From: Muribaculaceae bacterium
GTDB lineage: Bacteria > Bacteroidota > Bacteroidia > Bacteroidales > Muribaculaceae
Direction of reading: 5' to 3'
Length of the DNA stretch: 64,000 bases
NCBI GenBank assembly: GCA_022510385.1
Contig: JAFLTQ010000011.1
Span: forward strand, 29,456-93,455
The notes below the pieces were generated by a model, which did no database searches, was not told the origin of the DNA, and saw only the letters and a list, made by a program, of their open reading frames with translations. This document shows, one piece after another, positions 56,049-63,618 of the stretch. Position numbers and translations under genes: made by a program. Each line of letters starts with the position of its first letter. Within the stretch, counting starts at the first letter, position 1.

Positions 56049-56954
56049 ATGAAAAAAACACTTGTGCTAATTGTTCTCACGTCATTAGCCTTGACGGGAT
56101 GGTGTGATAATAATGCCTATATCAAGCTTAACGATAAAAACAACAAACATCCGAGAATAGAGTCCGTGACATTTCCGGGAAATGCCGACACCCGTGAAAT
56201 GTACAACAGCATATATGGTCATGGGGCTGTAATTGAGAATCCATGGGTAGCTTTCCGGGTATATATGGATAATAGGCAGAGCCTTGATCTTTATGTGAAG
56301 CAATCTCCTCAATTGGAGCTTGATGTGACAGGTTTCTACACCACTCCGCAACAACTGGAGGAGGGATACGGATGCGATGTGCTTTGGGCCGGTCAGTCTA
56401 TCGGAGCCGGCTCTTTCCGAGGATATCAGGGTCAGCCGGTCACAATTGATACGGTAGCTTCCCGCACTCAGAGAGTCTTGAGCAATTCAAGTGTGGAAGT
56501 TGCTGACAAAGACTGGATATTTAATGGACATCCGATACAGATGTCTCAGAGATATTCAATGCTTCCTGACAGCCGTGATTTGACGGTGGAGATCCAACTT
56601 GAAGGTTATCAACCCGACGATCTTTTCGCAACAGGCATACAAAAACTTGAAACGGATAATATCGGATTTATTCAACCGGATGGCCTCGCAGCATCATGGG
56701 GGAGCAATGTCCCCGACAAGAAACACCCGGAGCTGATAGAACAGGTGGGTCTGGCAATCGAGGTAAATCAGGACAATATTGTTGAGGCAAAAGAGGATGA
56801 CCTTAATTACCTCTTTATTTTAAAACCGGATAAGGATGGTAAGATCACTTATAAAATAATTTCTTGCGGCGACCGTGAAAAAGATGGATTCAAAGATGCC
56901 GAATCATGGTTATCCTATATCAAAAGCAATTATCAGAAAAATAATAATAAATAA
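56049..56954 (+). CDS. DUF4861-family secreted protein
   Basis: 301 residues with a signal peptide (MKKTLVLIVLTSLALTG, cut before or near CDNN). The mature protein is a beta-rich fold of the DUF4861 type: ENPWVAFRVYMDNRQSLDLYVKQ near 60-85, YGCDVLWAGQSIGAGSFRGY near 105-125 and a closing acidic region. DUF4861 proteins are found beside polysaccharide lyases and unsaturated-uronyl hydrolases, and no firm activity is known to me. It heads the plus-strand unit for unsaturated-uronate breakdown, 11 bases before the SDR gene, so a role in handling lyase products outside the cytoplasm is likely. Confidence 0.8.
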   Translation: MKKTLVLIVLTSLALTGWCDNNAYIKLNDKNNKHPRIESVTFPGNADTREMYNSIYGHGAVIENPWVAFRVYMDNRQSLDLYVKQSPQLELDVTGFYTTPQQLEEGYGCDVLWAGQSIGAGSFRGYQGQPVTIDTVASRTQRVLSNSSVEVADKDWIFNGHPIQMSQRYSMLPDSRDLTVEIQLEGYQPDDLFATGIQKLETDNIGFIQPDGLAASWGSNVPDKKHPELIEQVGLAIEVNQDNIVEAKEDDLNYLFILKPDKDGKITYKIISCGDREKDGFKDAESWLSYIKSNYQKNNNK

Positions 56955-56965
56955 ATATCAAGAAA

Positions 56966-57760
56966 ATGGTAAATTTTTCACTCAAAGGGAAAGTAGCCTT
57001 GGTGACCGGAGGCGTTTACGGTATTGGTTTTGCAATTGCAGAAGCGCTTCATGAAGCGGGAGCAAAAATAGTCTATAACTGCAGCACGGAGAAATCGATG
57101 CAGACAGGTATAGAAAACTATAAGAAAGCGGGCATAGATGCAAAAGGTTATATGTGCGACGTCACAAAAGAGGATCAGGTTAAAGAGATGCTTGCCGATA
57201 TTGAAAAGAATTTCGGTGGTGTTGATATCCTGGTAAATAATGCCGGCATCATCAAACGTATTCCGATGGAGGAGATGAGTGTTGAGGATTTCCGTAAGGT
57301 AGTGGATGTCGACCTTATCGCCCCCTTTATAATGGCAAAGGCTGTGATTCCGGGAATGATAAAGAAAGGACATGGTAAGATCATCAACATTTGCTCAATG
57401 ATGAGCGAATTGGGAAGAGAGACAGTTTCAGCTTATGCTGCCGCCAAGGGAGGCTTGAAGATGCTGACTAAGAATATCTGTTCCGAATATGGTGAACATA
57501 ACATCCAATGTAACGGTATCGGTCCGGGTTATATAGCAACTCCTCAGACAGCTCCGCTGCGTGAGATTCAGCCCGACGGCAGCCGTCATCCGTTCGATCA
57601 GTTTATCATATCCAAGACCCCGGCAGGAAGATGGGGCACCCCGGAAGACCTGAAAGGTCCGGCAGTTTTCCTTGCTTCAGAGGCTTCCGATTTTGTAAAC
57701 GGTCATATACTCTACGTTGATGGCGGTATCCTCGCATACATCGGCAAACAACCTAAATAA
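56966..57760 (+). CDS. SDR oxidoreductase, KduD/gluconate 5-dehydrogenase type
   Basis: 264-residue classical short-chain dehydrogenase, cytoplasmic (no signal peptide). NAD(P)-binding TGGVYGIG near residue 14, NNAG near 92, catalytic Ser in NICSMMSE near 144 and YAAAK with Tyr/Lys near 157-161. Family members reduce 2,5-diketo-3-deoxygluconate (DKII) to KDG (KduD) or interconvert gluconate and 5-ketogluconate. Since kduI, kdgK and kdgA are in the same unit, the KduD role fits best. It follows the DUF4861 gene by 11 bases and precedes the gatC-like gene by 175. Confidence 0.85.
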   Translation: MVNFSLKGKVALVTGGVYGIGFAIAEALHEAGAKIVYNCSTEKSMQTGIENYKKAGIDAKGYMCDVTKEDQVKEMLADIEKNFGGVDILVNNAGIIKRIPMEEMSVEDFRKVVDVDLIAPFIMAKAVIPGMIKKGHGKIINICSMMSELGRETVSAYAAAKGGLKMLTKNICSEYGEHNIQCNGIGPGYIATPQTAPLREIQPDGSRHPFDQFIISKTPAGRWGTPEDLKGPAVFLASEASDFVNGHILYVDGGILAYIGKQPK

Positions 57761-57767
57761 ATAGTTT

Positions 57768-57930
57768 AAAGTTGTTAGTTTTTAAAGTTGTTAGTTTTTA
57801 AAGTTGTTAGTTTTTTAAGTTGTTAAAGTTTTAAAGATACAATAATTACAAAGGCTTCAACAACTCCCACAACTCCCACAACTCCCACAACTTCAACAAC
57901 TCCAACAACTCTACCAACTCCAACAACTCC
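57768..57930 (+). repeat. Two facing tandem arrays in the leader of the gatC-like gene
   Basis: A 16-bp unit, AAAGTTGTTAGTTTTT, occurs three times without change (57768-57783, 57784-57799, 57800-57815). A 9-bp unit, CAACTCCCA, occurs three times (57861-57887), followed by CAACAACTCC-like copies up to the start codon at 57936. The two arrays contain complementary 7-mers (AGTTGTT and AACAACT), so the mRNA leader can fold back on itself near the start codon. Confidence 0.75.
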
Positions 57931-57935
57931 ATAAT

Positions 57936-59357
57936 ATGGAACAGGTTTTCTCTTATATAATAGGTCTGGGTGCCGCGGTGATGATGCCTATCATCTTCAC
58001 GGTGCTGGGCCTCTGTATTGGCATTAAGATAGGTAAGGCATTGATGGCCGGTCTGAAAGTCGGAGTCGGCTTTGTGGGCCTCTCTATCGTCACCGCCTTG
58101 CTCACATCTTCTTTGGGCCCGGCCCTCAATGAGATCGTGAAACTTTACGATCTCCAATTGAAGGTTTTCGACATGGGCTGGCCCGCCGCGGCAGCAGTGG
58201 CATATAATACTGCCGTGGGAGCTTTTATTATTCCCGTATGCCTCGGGGTGAATCTCCTCATGCTGCTTATCAAGACAACCCGCACCGTCAATATCGATTT
58301 GTGGAACTATTGGCATTTCGCTTTTATCGGTGCAGTTATCTATTTCGCCACCGATTCTTTGGCATGGGGATTTTTCGGAGCAATAATTTGCTATATTGTG
58401 ACTCTTGTTATCGCCGACATGACGGCAAAGAAATTCCAGGATTTCTATCCTGACACTGATGGCATCTCTATTCCCCAGCCTTTCTGTGCCGGCTTTGCCC
58501 CGATAGCTTACGTCATCAATAAGGGTCTCGACATGATTCCCGGAATGAAGAAACTCGAAATAGATGCAGAGGGACTTAAAAAGAAATTCGGTATCCTCGG
58601 CGAACCTCTTTTTCTCGGAGTTCTTGTTGGGGTAGGTATCGGTTGTTTCACATGCTCTTCATGGAATGAGTTCGTCGACAAAATCCCTTATATTCTTGGG
58701 CTTGGAATAAAGATGGGAGCAGTAATGGCCCTTATCCCGCGTGTGACAGCTTTCTTTATCGAAGGTCTGAAGCCTATTTCCGATGCCACCAGGGAATTGA
58801 TAGCAAGGAAGTTCAAGAATGCCGACGGATTGAATATCGGTATGAGCCCTGCTATCGTGATCGGGCATCCCACCACTCTTGTAGTGTCGCTTCTCCTTAT
58901 GCCGGTAACTCTTGTATTGGCTGTTATCTTGCCGGGTAATCAATTCCTGCCGCTCGCATCTCTTGCCGGGATGTTCTATGTGTTTGTGCTGATACTCCCA
59001 TACACCAACGGAAACGTAGTGAAATCTTTCATAGTGGGTGTTATAATCATTATCGGTGGTTTGTATATGGTCACAAGCATAGCTCCGGCCTTTACGCTGG
59101 CTGCTGATGATGTTTATCAGGTGACAGGCGACGGTTCGGTGGCTATCCCCGAAGGATTCCAGGCCGGAGCCCTCGACTTTGCCTCCTCTCCCATTAGTTT
59201 CGCGCTTTATCATCTCACTGTTTATCTCCGGGAGATAGGTGCCGGCATCCTTGTCTTGCTCACCTGCGCCCTGATGTGGTGGAATCGCGTTCTAATCATC
59301 CGCAATCAGAAGAAGATGATTGAGAAAGGGGCTACAACCCTGCAGACTATGGAATAA
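57936..59357 (+). CDS. GatC-type PTS EIIC permease, orphan
   Basis: 473-residue inner membrane protein with about ten hydrophobic segments. It matches the galactitol-type EIIC family: GVGFVGLSIV, VFDMGWPAAAAVAYN, TRTVNIDLWNYWHFAFIGAV, KFGILGEPLFLGVLVGVGIG and LPGNQFLPL all have close counterparts in E. coli GatC as I remember it. EIIC proteins normally form the membrane channel for phosphorylation-linked uptake with EIIA and EIIB. No EIIA, EIIB, EI or HPr gene is in the window, and Bacteroidales generally lack PTS uptake. It lies between KduD and KduI, so it probably carries a deoxy-keto-uronate without phosphorylation; the substrate is inferred. Confidence 0.88.
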   Translation: MEQVFSYIIGLGAAVMMPIIFTVLGLCIGIKIGKALMAGLKVGVGFVGLSIVTALLTSSLGPALNEIVKLYDLQLKVFDMGWPAAAAVAYNTAVGAFIIPVCLGVNLLMLLIKTTRTVNIDLWNYWHFAFIGAVIYFATDSLAWGFFGAIICYIVTLVIADMTAKKFQDFYPDTDGISIPQPFCAGFAPIAYVINKGLDMIPGMKKLEIDAEGLKKKFGILGEPLFLGVLVGVGIGCFTCSSWNEFVDKIPYILGLGIKMGAVMALIPRVTAFFIEGLKPISDATRELIARKFKNADGLNIGMSPAIVIGHPTTLVVSLLLMPVTLVLAVILPGNQFLPLASLAGMFYVFVLILPYTNGNVVKSFIVGVIIIIGGLYMVTSIAPAFTLAADDVYQVTGDGSVAIPEGFQAGALDFASSPISFALYHLTVYLREIGAGILVLLTCALMWWNRVLIIRNQKKMIEKGATTLQTME

Positions 59358-59390
59358 TTATCAAATCTGTTTACAAAACTTTTTAAAGAT

Positions 59391-60311
59391 ATGAAGAAAC
59401 TAATTATGAGTGTAATAGCAATGACATCAATGGCTGTTTCCTATGGTCAGACTTCCTACACAGTGCAAAGGGCATGTCATCCGGATGATGTGAAGGAATA
59501 CACCACCGAACAACTCCGCTCAAGATTCATGATGCCTGTAGTCATGGAGGCTAACAAGGTAAATCTGACTTATTCTATGTACGACCGTCTCGTTTTCGGA
59601 GGCGTGATGCCGGTAGGTCAGACTATAAAATTAGAGACCATCGACCCGTTGAAAGCTAACTATTTCCTTGAGAGAAGGGAACTCGGAGCTATTAATATTG
59701 GAGGCCCGGGCATCATCTCGGTAGACGGGAAAGATTATGAACTTAATTTCAAGGATGCACTCTATGTCGGACAAGGTAATAAGGAGGTGACTTTCCGTTC
59801 AAAAGATGCGGCAAATCCTGCTAAATTCTATTTGAATTCCACCACGGCCCATAAGCATTATAAAACCCAGCTGATCACTATTGACGGACGTCCCGGCTCT
59901 ATTAAGGCCAATTCATTTCATGCCGGAAGCATGGAAGAGAGCAACGACCGTGTGATCAACCAGTTGATAGTAAACAATGTGCTTGAAGAGGGTCCTTGCC
60001 AATTGCAGATGGGCTTGACAGAATTGATGCCCGGTTCGGTATGGAATACGATGCCGGCTCACACCCACGACAGGAGAGTAGAGGCTTATTTCTATTTCAA
60101 TGTTCCGGAAGGAAATGCTATTTGCCACCTTATGGGCGAACCACAGGAAGAGAGAGTGGTTTGGCTCCACAACGAGCAGGCTATCATGAGCCCCGAATGG
60201 TCGATACATGCAGCTGCCGGCACCTCTAACTATATGTTTATCTGGGGAATGGGCGGTGAAAACCTCGACTATGGCGATATGGACAAGGTTCCTTACACAG
60301 ACATGAAATAA
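59391..60311 (+). CDS. kduI: 5-keto-4-deoxyuronate isomerase with an export signal
   Basis: Isomerises DKI, the open form of the unsaturated uronate released by GH105, to DKII (2,5-diketo-3-deoxygluconate). At 306 residues it is about 28 longer than E. coli KduI, all at the N-terminus: [19 protein letters not shown] then Q20, a textbook signal peptide. The cupin zinc ligands are present as His224, His226 and Glu231 in [10 protein letters not shown] and His273 in EWSIHAAAG; the spacing equals E. coli 196/198/203/245 as I recall, shifted by 28. The protein is therefore probably periplasmic and active there. It starts 33 bases after the gatC-like gene. Confidence 0.92.
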   Translation: MKKLIMSVIAMTSMAVSYGQTSYTVQRACHPDDVKEYTTEQLRSRFMMPVVMEANKVNLTYSMYDRLVFGGVMPVGQTIKLETIDPLKANYFLERRELGAINIGGPGIISVDGKDYELNFKDALYVGQGNKEVTFRSKDAANPAKFYLNSTTAHKHYKTQLITIDGRPGSIKANSFHAGSMEESNDRVINQLIVNNVLEEGPCQLQMGLTELMPGSVWNTMPAHTHDRRVEAYFYFNVPEGNAICHLMGEPQEERVVWLHNEQAIMSPEWSIHAAAGTSNYMFIWGMGGENLDYGDMDKVPYTDMK

Positions 60312-60346
60312 ATTAGGATCGGATCCATATCTCCGAAATTCCTTAG

Positions 60347-60368
60347 AAACGGATATATGCCGTTTTTT
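60347..60368 (+). terminator. Hairpin with T-run between kduI and the gltD-like gene
   Basis: AAACGG (60347-60352) and CCGTTT (60360-60365) with a 7-base loop, followed by T residues to 60368. Short stem, so it probably reduces rather than stops transcription into the next genes. It overlaps the TTG at 60367, which argues for translation from the ATG at 60388. Confidence 0.5.
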
Positions 60369-60387
60369 GAAGAAAATTAAAGTTTTT

Positions 60388-61725
60388 ATGAAAGATTTCG
60401 CAGAAGTATCTGAAAACTATACCTTGGCGGAGGCCATTAAAGAGGCGCAACGTTGCCTTAACTGCAAGGCCCCCGGATGTAAGAAGGGTTGCCCGATAAG
60501 TAATGATATCCCCGACTGGATTTATGAACTCAGTCATGGAAATTTCGGGAATGCCATTCATATAATCCATACTAAAAGTAACCTGCCCGCTATATGCGGC
60601 CGGGTATGCGGACATGAACGCCAGTGTCAGGGTTCTTGCGTGCTCGGGAAAAAAGGTGAACCGGTGCAGATCGGTAAATTGGAGAGGTTCCTTGCCGACT
60701 TTGATGCAGAAGCGGGATGGAGCCATACCAATATACCTCAAAAGACCCGAGGGAAGGTCGCTGTGATCGGTTCTGGGCCTGCCGGATTGACAATTGCCGG
60801 CGATTTGGCGCGTAAAGGTTTCGCAGTCGATATCTTCGAGATGGAGAAAGAGCCGGGAGGTATGCTTAAGTTCGGTATCCCCGAATATCGTCTCCCGAAA
60901 GAAGTTGTGACGCGTGAAATAAAGAAGATAGAGGGGCTTGGAGTGAATATTCATCTGAACACCACGATAGGGAAGGATTTCACGGTAGATGATCTCTTTT
61001 CACAAGGTTTCGATGCCATCTTTATGGGCACGGGCACAGGAGTGCCAAAACGACTTGATATCCCGGGAATTGACCATTTCGGAGTGCGTCAGGGCATCCG
61101 TTTTCTCCGCAGGGTAGGCCTTTATGAAAGCGGTTACATAAAGAGGAGAGAGGTCGTGATTTCTGAGGGCGACAAGGTAGCGGTGATCGGTTGTGGAAAC
61201 ACTGCAATGGATGCCGCCCGAACTGCTTTACGGATGGGAGCCTCGGAAGTGACCGTGATTTATCATCGTGGAATTGAGAATATGGCTGCCCTTAAGGCTG
61301 AATATGACGAAGCTGTGGCTGAAGGTGTGAAGTTCCTTTGGAACAGCAGTGTCATCGATATCAAGGGTAAGAACGATGTTAAACTGGATAAGATAACTAT
61401 CAAGACAGGTGATGAAACCTTTGAAAAACCGGTGGAACATCTGATCCTCGCAGTAGGTTCCGTACCCGCATCACGCATCGTCTCTTCAACCGAAGGGATT
61501 GAAGTGGATGAAAAAGGGTATGTCCTCACCCGTGAATTCCCTTATGGGATGACTACCAGAAAAGGAGTCTTTGCCGGAGGCGATGTGGCGAGAAGATCAG
61601 CCACAGTGGTACATGCAATGGCAGATGCCAAGAAAGTTGCTGAAGGTATAGCCCAATATATCGATGCAATAAAATTGATGGATTCCATCTCACAAACCCC
61701 TACAACGGAAGAACTAACCAACTAA
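60388..61725 (+). CDS. GltD-like NAD(P)-dependent flavoprotein with Fe-S domain
   Basis: 445 residues (ATG at 60388; a TTG at 60367 is in frame). N-terminal dihydropyrimidine-dehydrogenase-type domain with two cysteine clusters for 4Fe-4S centres (CLNCKAPGCKKGCP near residue 23, CGRVCGHERQCQGSC near 70). Then an FAD site, AVIGSGPAGLTIAGDLARKG near 125, and an NAD(P) site, AVIGCGNTAMDAARTALRMG near 265. This is the glutamate synthase small-subunit/homotetrameric GltA group. No large subunit (GltB) is nearby. Cytoplasmic. It could supply or drain reducing equivalents for KduD or act on other substrates; its presence between kduI and kdgK is unexplained. Confidence 0.88.
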   Translation: MKDFAEVSENYTLAEAIKEAQRCLNCKAPGCKKGCPISNDIPDWIYELSHGNFGNAIHIIHTKSNLPAICGRVCGHERQCQGSCVLGKKGEPVQIGKLERFLADFDAEAGWSHTNIPQKTRGKVAVIGSGPAGLTIAGDLARKGFAVDIFEMEKEPGGMLKFGIPEYRLPKEVVTREIKKIEGLGVNIHLNTTIGKDFTVDDLFSQGFDAIFMGTGTGVPKRLDIPGIDHFGVRQGIRFLRRVGLYESGYIKRREVVISEGDKVAVIGCGNTAMDAARTALRMGASEVTVIYHRGIENMAALKAEYDEAVAEGVKFLWNSSVIDIKGKNDVKLDKITIKTGDETFEKPVEHLILAVGSVPASRIVSSTEGIEVDEKGYVLTREFPYGMTTRKGVFAGGDVARRSATVVHAMADAKKVAEGIAQYIDAIKLMDSISQTPTTEELTN

Positions 61726-61746
61726 AAATTAATAAAATCTAAAACT

Positions 61747-62769
61747 ATGTCAAAAATCATTACACTTGGAGAAATCATGCTTCGTCTTTCTCCTGAAGGA
61801 TGCTACAGATTTGTTGAAGTCGACAGATTTAATGTAATCTGGGGCGGCGGTGAGGCAAATGTGGCAGTTTCTTGTGCAAATTATGGCCATGATGCTTATT
61901 TCGTTTCCAAACTTCCTACTCATGAAATAGGACAGGCTGCTGTCAATGCGTTAAGGAGATATGGCGTTCACACCGACCACATAGCTCGCGGTGGCGACAG
62001 AGTGGGTATATATTATTGTGAGACAGGTGCTTCCATGCGTCCGTCAAAGGTAATTTATGACCGTGCTCATTCAGCTATTGCCGAGGCTAACCCTTCTGAC
62101 TTCGATTTTGATAAGATTATGAAAGGGGCTGACTGGTTCCACTGGAGCGGTATCACTCCTGCAATATCCGACAAAGCTGCCGAACTGACAAGATTGGCTT
62201 GTGAGGCTGCCAAAAGAAATGGCGTCACTGTTTCAGTCGACCTCAATTTCCGTAAGAAACTTTGGACTTCTGAAAAGGCTATCTCTATCATGAAGCCTCT
62301 TATGAAATATGTGGATGTCTGCATAGGTAATGAGGAGGATGCTGAACTTTGCCTTGGTTTCAAACCGGATGCAGATGTTGAAAGCGGTAACACCGACGCT
62401 GAAGGCTACAAGAAGATTTTCGAGCAGATGATGAAGGAATTCGGTTTCAAGTATGTGGTTTCTACACTACGCGAATCTTTCTCAGCTACTCACAATGGAT
62501 GGAAAGCCATGATCTACGACGGCAAGGAGTTTTATGTAAGTAAGAGATACGATATCAATCCTATCATCGATAGAGTAGGAGGCGGCGACTCTTTCTCCGG
62601 AGGTCTCATCCACGGATTGCTCACTTACAAGACTCAGGGAGAGGCTCTTGAATTCGCAGTGGCTGCTTCTGCTTTGAAGCAAACCATCCCCGGCGATTTC
62701 AACTTGGTTTCAATAAGTGAAGTAGAGGCTCTTGCCGGCGGTTCCGCCAACGGCCGTGTTCAAAGATAA
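61747..62769 (+). CDS. kdgK: 2-keto-3-deoxygluconate kinase
   Basis: Phosphorylates KDG to KDPG with ATP, where the galacturonate and unsaturated-uronate branches meet. 340-residue PfkB-family sugar kinase with WGGGEANVAVSCANYG near residue 35 (substrate glycine motif) and GGGDSFSGGLIHG near 278 (anion hole and catalytic Asp). Cytoplasmic. It lies 21 bases after the gltD-like gene and 39 before kdgA. Confidence 0.95.
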   Translation: MSKIITLGEIMLRLSPEGCYRFVEVDRFNVIWGGGEANVAVSCANYGHDAYFVSKLPTHEIGQAAVNALRRYGVHTDHIARGGDRVGIYYCETGASMRPSKVIYDRAHSAIAEANPSDFDFDKIMKGADWFHWSGITPAISDKAAELTRLACEAAKRNGVTVSVDLNFRKKLWTSEKAISIMKPLMKYVDVCIGNEEDAELCLGFKPDADVESGNTDAEGYKKIFEQMMKEFGFKYVVSTLRESFSATHNGWKAMIYDGKEFYVSKRYDINPIIDRVGGGDSFSGGLIHGLLTYKTQGEALEFAVAASALKQTIPGDFNLVSISEVEALAGGSANGRVQR

Positions 62770-62808
62770 TTCAATGCATAATTCATAATTGTTAATGCAT
62801 AATTAGAA
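62770..62808 (+). repeat. AT-rich direct repeat before kdgA
   Basis: AATGCATAATT occurs twice, at 62773-62783 and 62794-62804, separated by CATAATTGTT. It lies directly before the ATG at 62809. Low-complexity leader repeat of a kind also seen before the PL1 gene at 22721. Confidence 0.5.
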
Positions 62809-63462
62809 ATGGCTAAATTCAATAAAATTCAAGTTCTTGTAAAGATAGAGGAAGCACCCATGGTGCCGGTGTTCTATCACAAAGATGCCCAGGTGGCAAA
62901 GAATGTGCTCAAGGCCTGCTACGACGGTGGCGTCAGAGCATTCGAGTTTACAAATAGAGGAGATTTCGCCCATGAAATCTTCGCTGAGTTGGTGAAATTT
63001 GCAGCTACTGAGTGTCCAGAGATGGCTGTCGGTGTCGGTTCTATAGTTGATCCGGGCACAGCTTCGCTCTATATGCAGCTTGGTGCATGCTTCGTGGTTG
63101 GCCCGCTTTTCAATCCGGAGGTGGCAAAAGTTTGCAACAGAAGGCAGATTCCTTATATACCGGGATGCGGAAGCATTTCAGAGGTTGGAAATGCCCAGGA
63201 AGCCGGATGCGAAGTTTGCAAAATCTTCCCGGGCGATGTGCTCGGACCGAAATTTGTGAAAGGTCTGCTTGCTCCGATGCCATGGAGCAAACTGATGGTT
63301 ACCGGTGGTGTAGAACCCACTAAGGAGAACCTCGAAAGCTGGTTCAAGGCCGGTGTAAGTTGTGTAGGAATGGGAAGCAAACTTTTCCCGAAAGATAAGG
63401 TGGAAAGTCAAGACTGGGCATTCATTACTTCTAAATGTAAAGAGGCTCTTTCATATTCATAA
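62809..63462 (+). CDS. kdgA: KDPG aldolase
   Basis: Splits 2-keto-3-deoxy-6-phosphogluconate into pyruvate and glyceraldehyde 3-phosphate. 217-residue class I aldolase (KDPG/KHG type) with the general-base Glu in AFEFTNRGD near 46, [24 protein letters not shown] near 104-127 and the Schiff-base Lys in [13 protein letters not shown] near 142; then the phosphate loop [13 protein letters not shown]. Last gene of the unit, followed by a terminator. The ATG at 62809 is preceded by an AT-rich leader. Confidence 0.95.
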   Translation: MAKFNKIQVLVKIEEAPMVPVFYHKDAQVAKNVLKACYDGGVRAFEFTNRGDFAHEIFAELVKFAATECPEMAVGVGSIVDPGTASLYMQLGACFVVGPLFNPEVAKVCNRRQIPYIPGCGSISEVGNAQEAGCEVCKIFPGDVLGPKFVKGLLAPMPWSKLMVTGGVEPTKENLESWFKAGVSCVGMGSKLFPKDKVESQDWAFITSKCKEALSYS

Positions 63463-63482
63463 TCCTCTTCCGGAATAAGCAT

Positions 63483-63532
63483 AGCGCCTGTGGAAAGTGA
63501 TCTGTCGCGAATCTGCAGGCGCTTTGTTTTTA
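63483..63532 (+). terminator. Terminator of the kdu-kdg unit
   Basis: 8-bp stem AGCGCCTG (63483-63490) and CAGGCGCT (63516-63523) with a long loop, followed by TTGTTTTT. Confidence 0.75.
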
Positions 63533-63576
63533 TCTATTTTTTTGTTCATGACTTTTATAATTATCTCATTTTTTAC

Positions 63577-63584
63577 TAACTTTG
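63577..63584 (+). promoter_or_regulatory. -7 promoter element for the partial GH28 gene
   Basis: TAACTTTG, a match to TAnnTTTG, about 35 bases before the ATG at 63619. The -33 region (about 63552) reads CTTTTAT, a weak match. Confidence 0.55.
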
Positions 63585-63618
63585 TAAAAATAACGACTTT
63601 AATTGCTAACCTAACACT

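Noticed and set aside
57768..57930. CRISPR array
   Set aside because: Units are 16 and 9 bp, tandem with no spacers, and no cas genes are nearby.
57846..58316. 156-codon minus-strand frame whose C-terminal end reads ELLELVELLELLKLWELWELW
   Set aside because: The apparent repeat protein is the simple-sequence array in the gatC leader read backwards, and the rest is antisense to gatC.
60343..60954. 203-codon minus-strand frame
   Set aside because: Opposite the conserved Fe-S and FAD regions of the gltD-like gene; no domain of its own.
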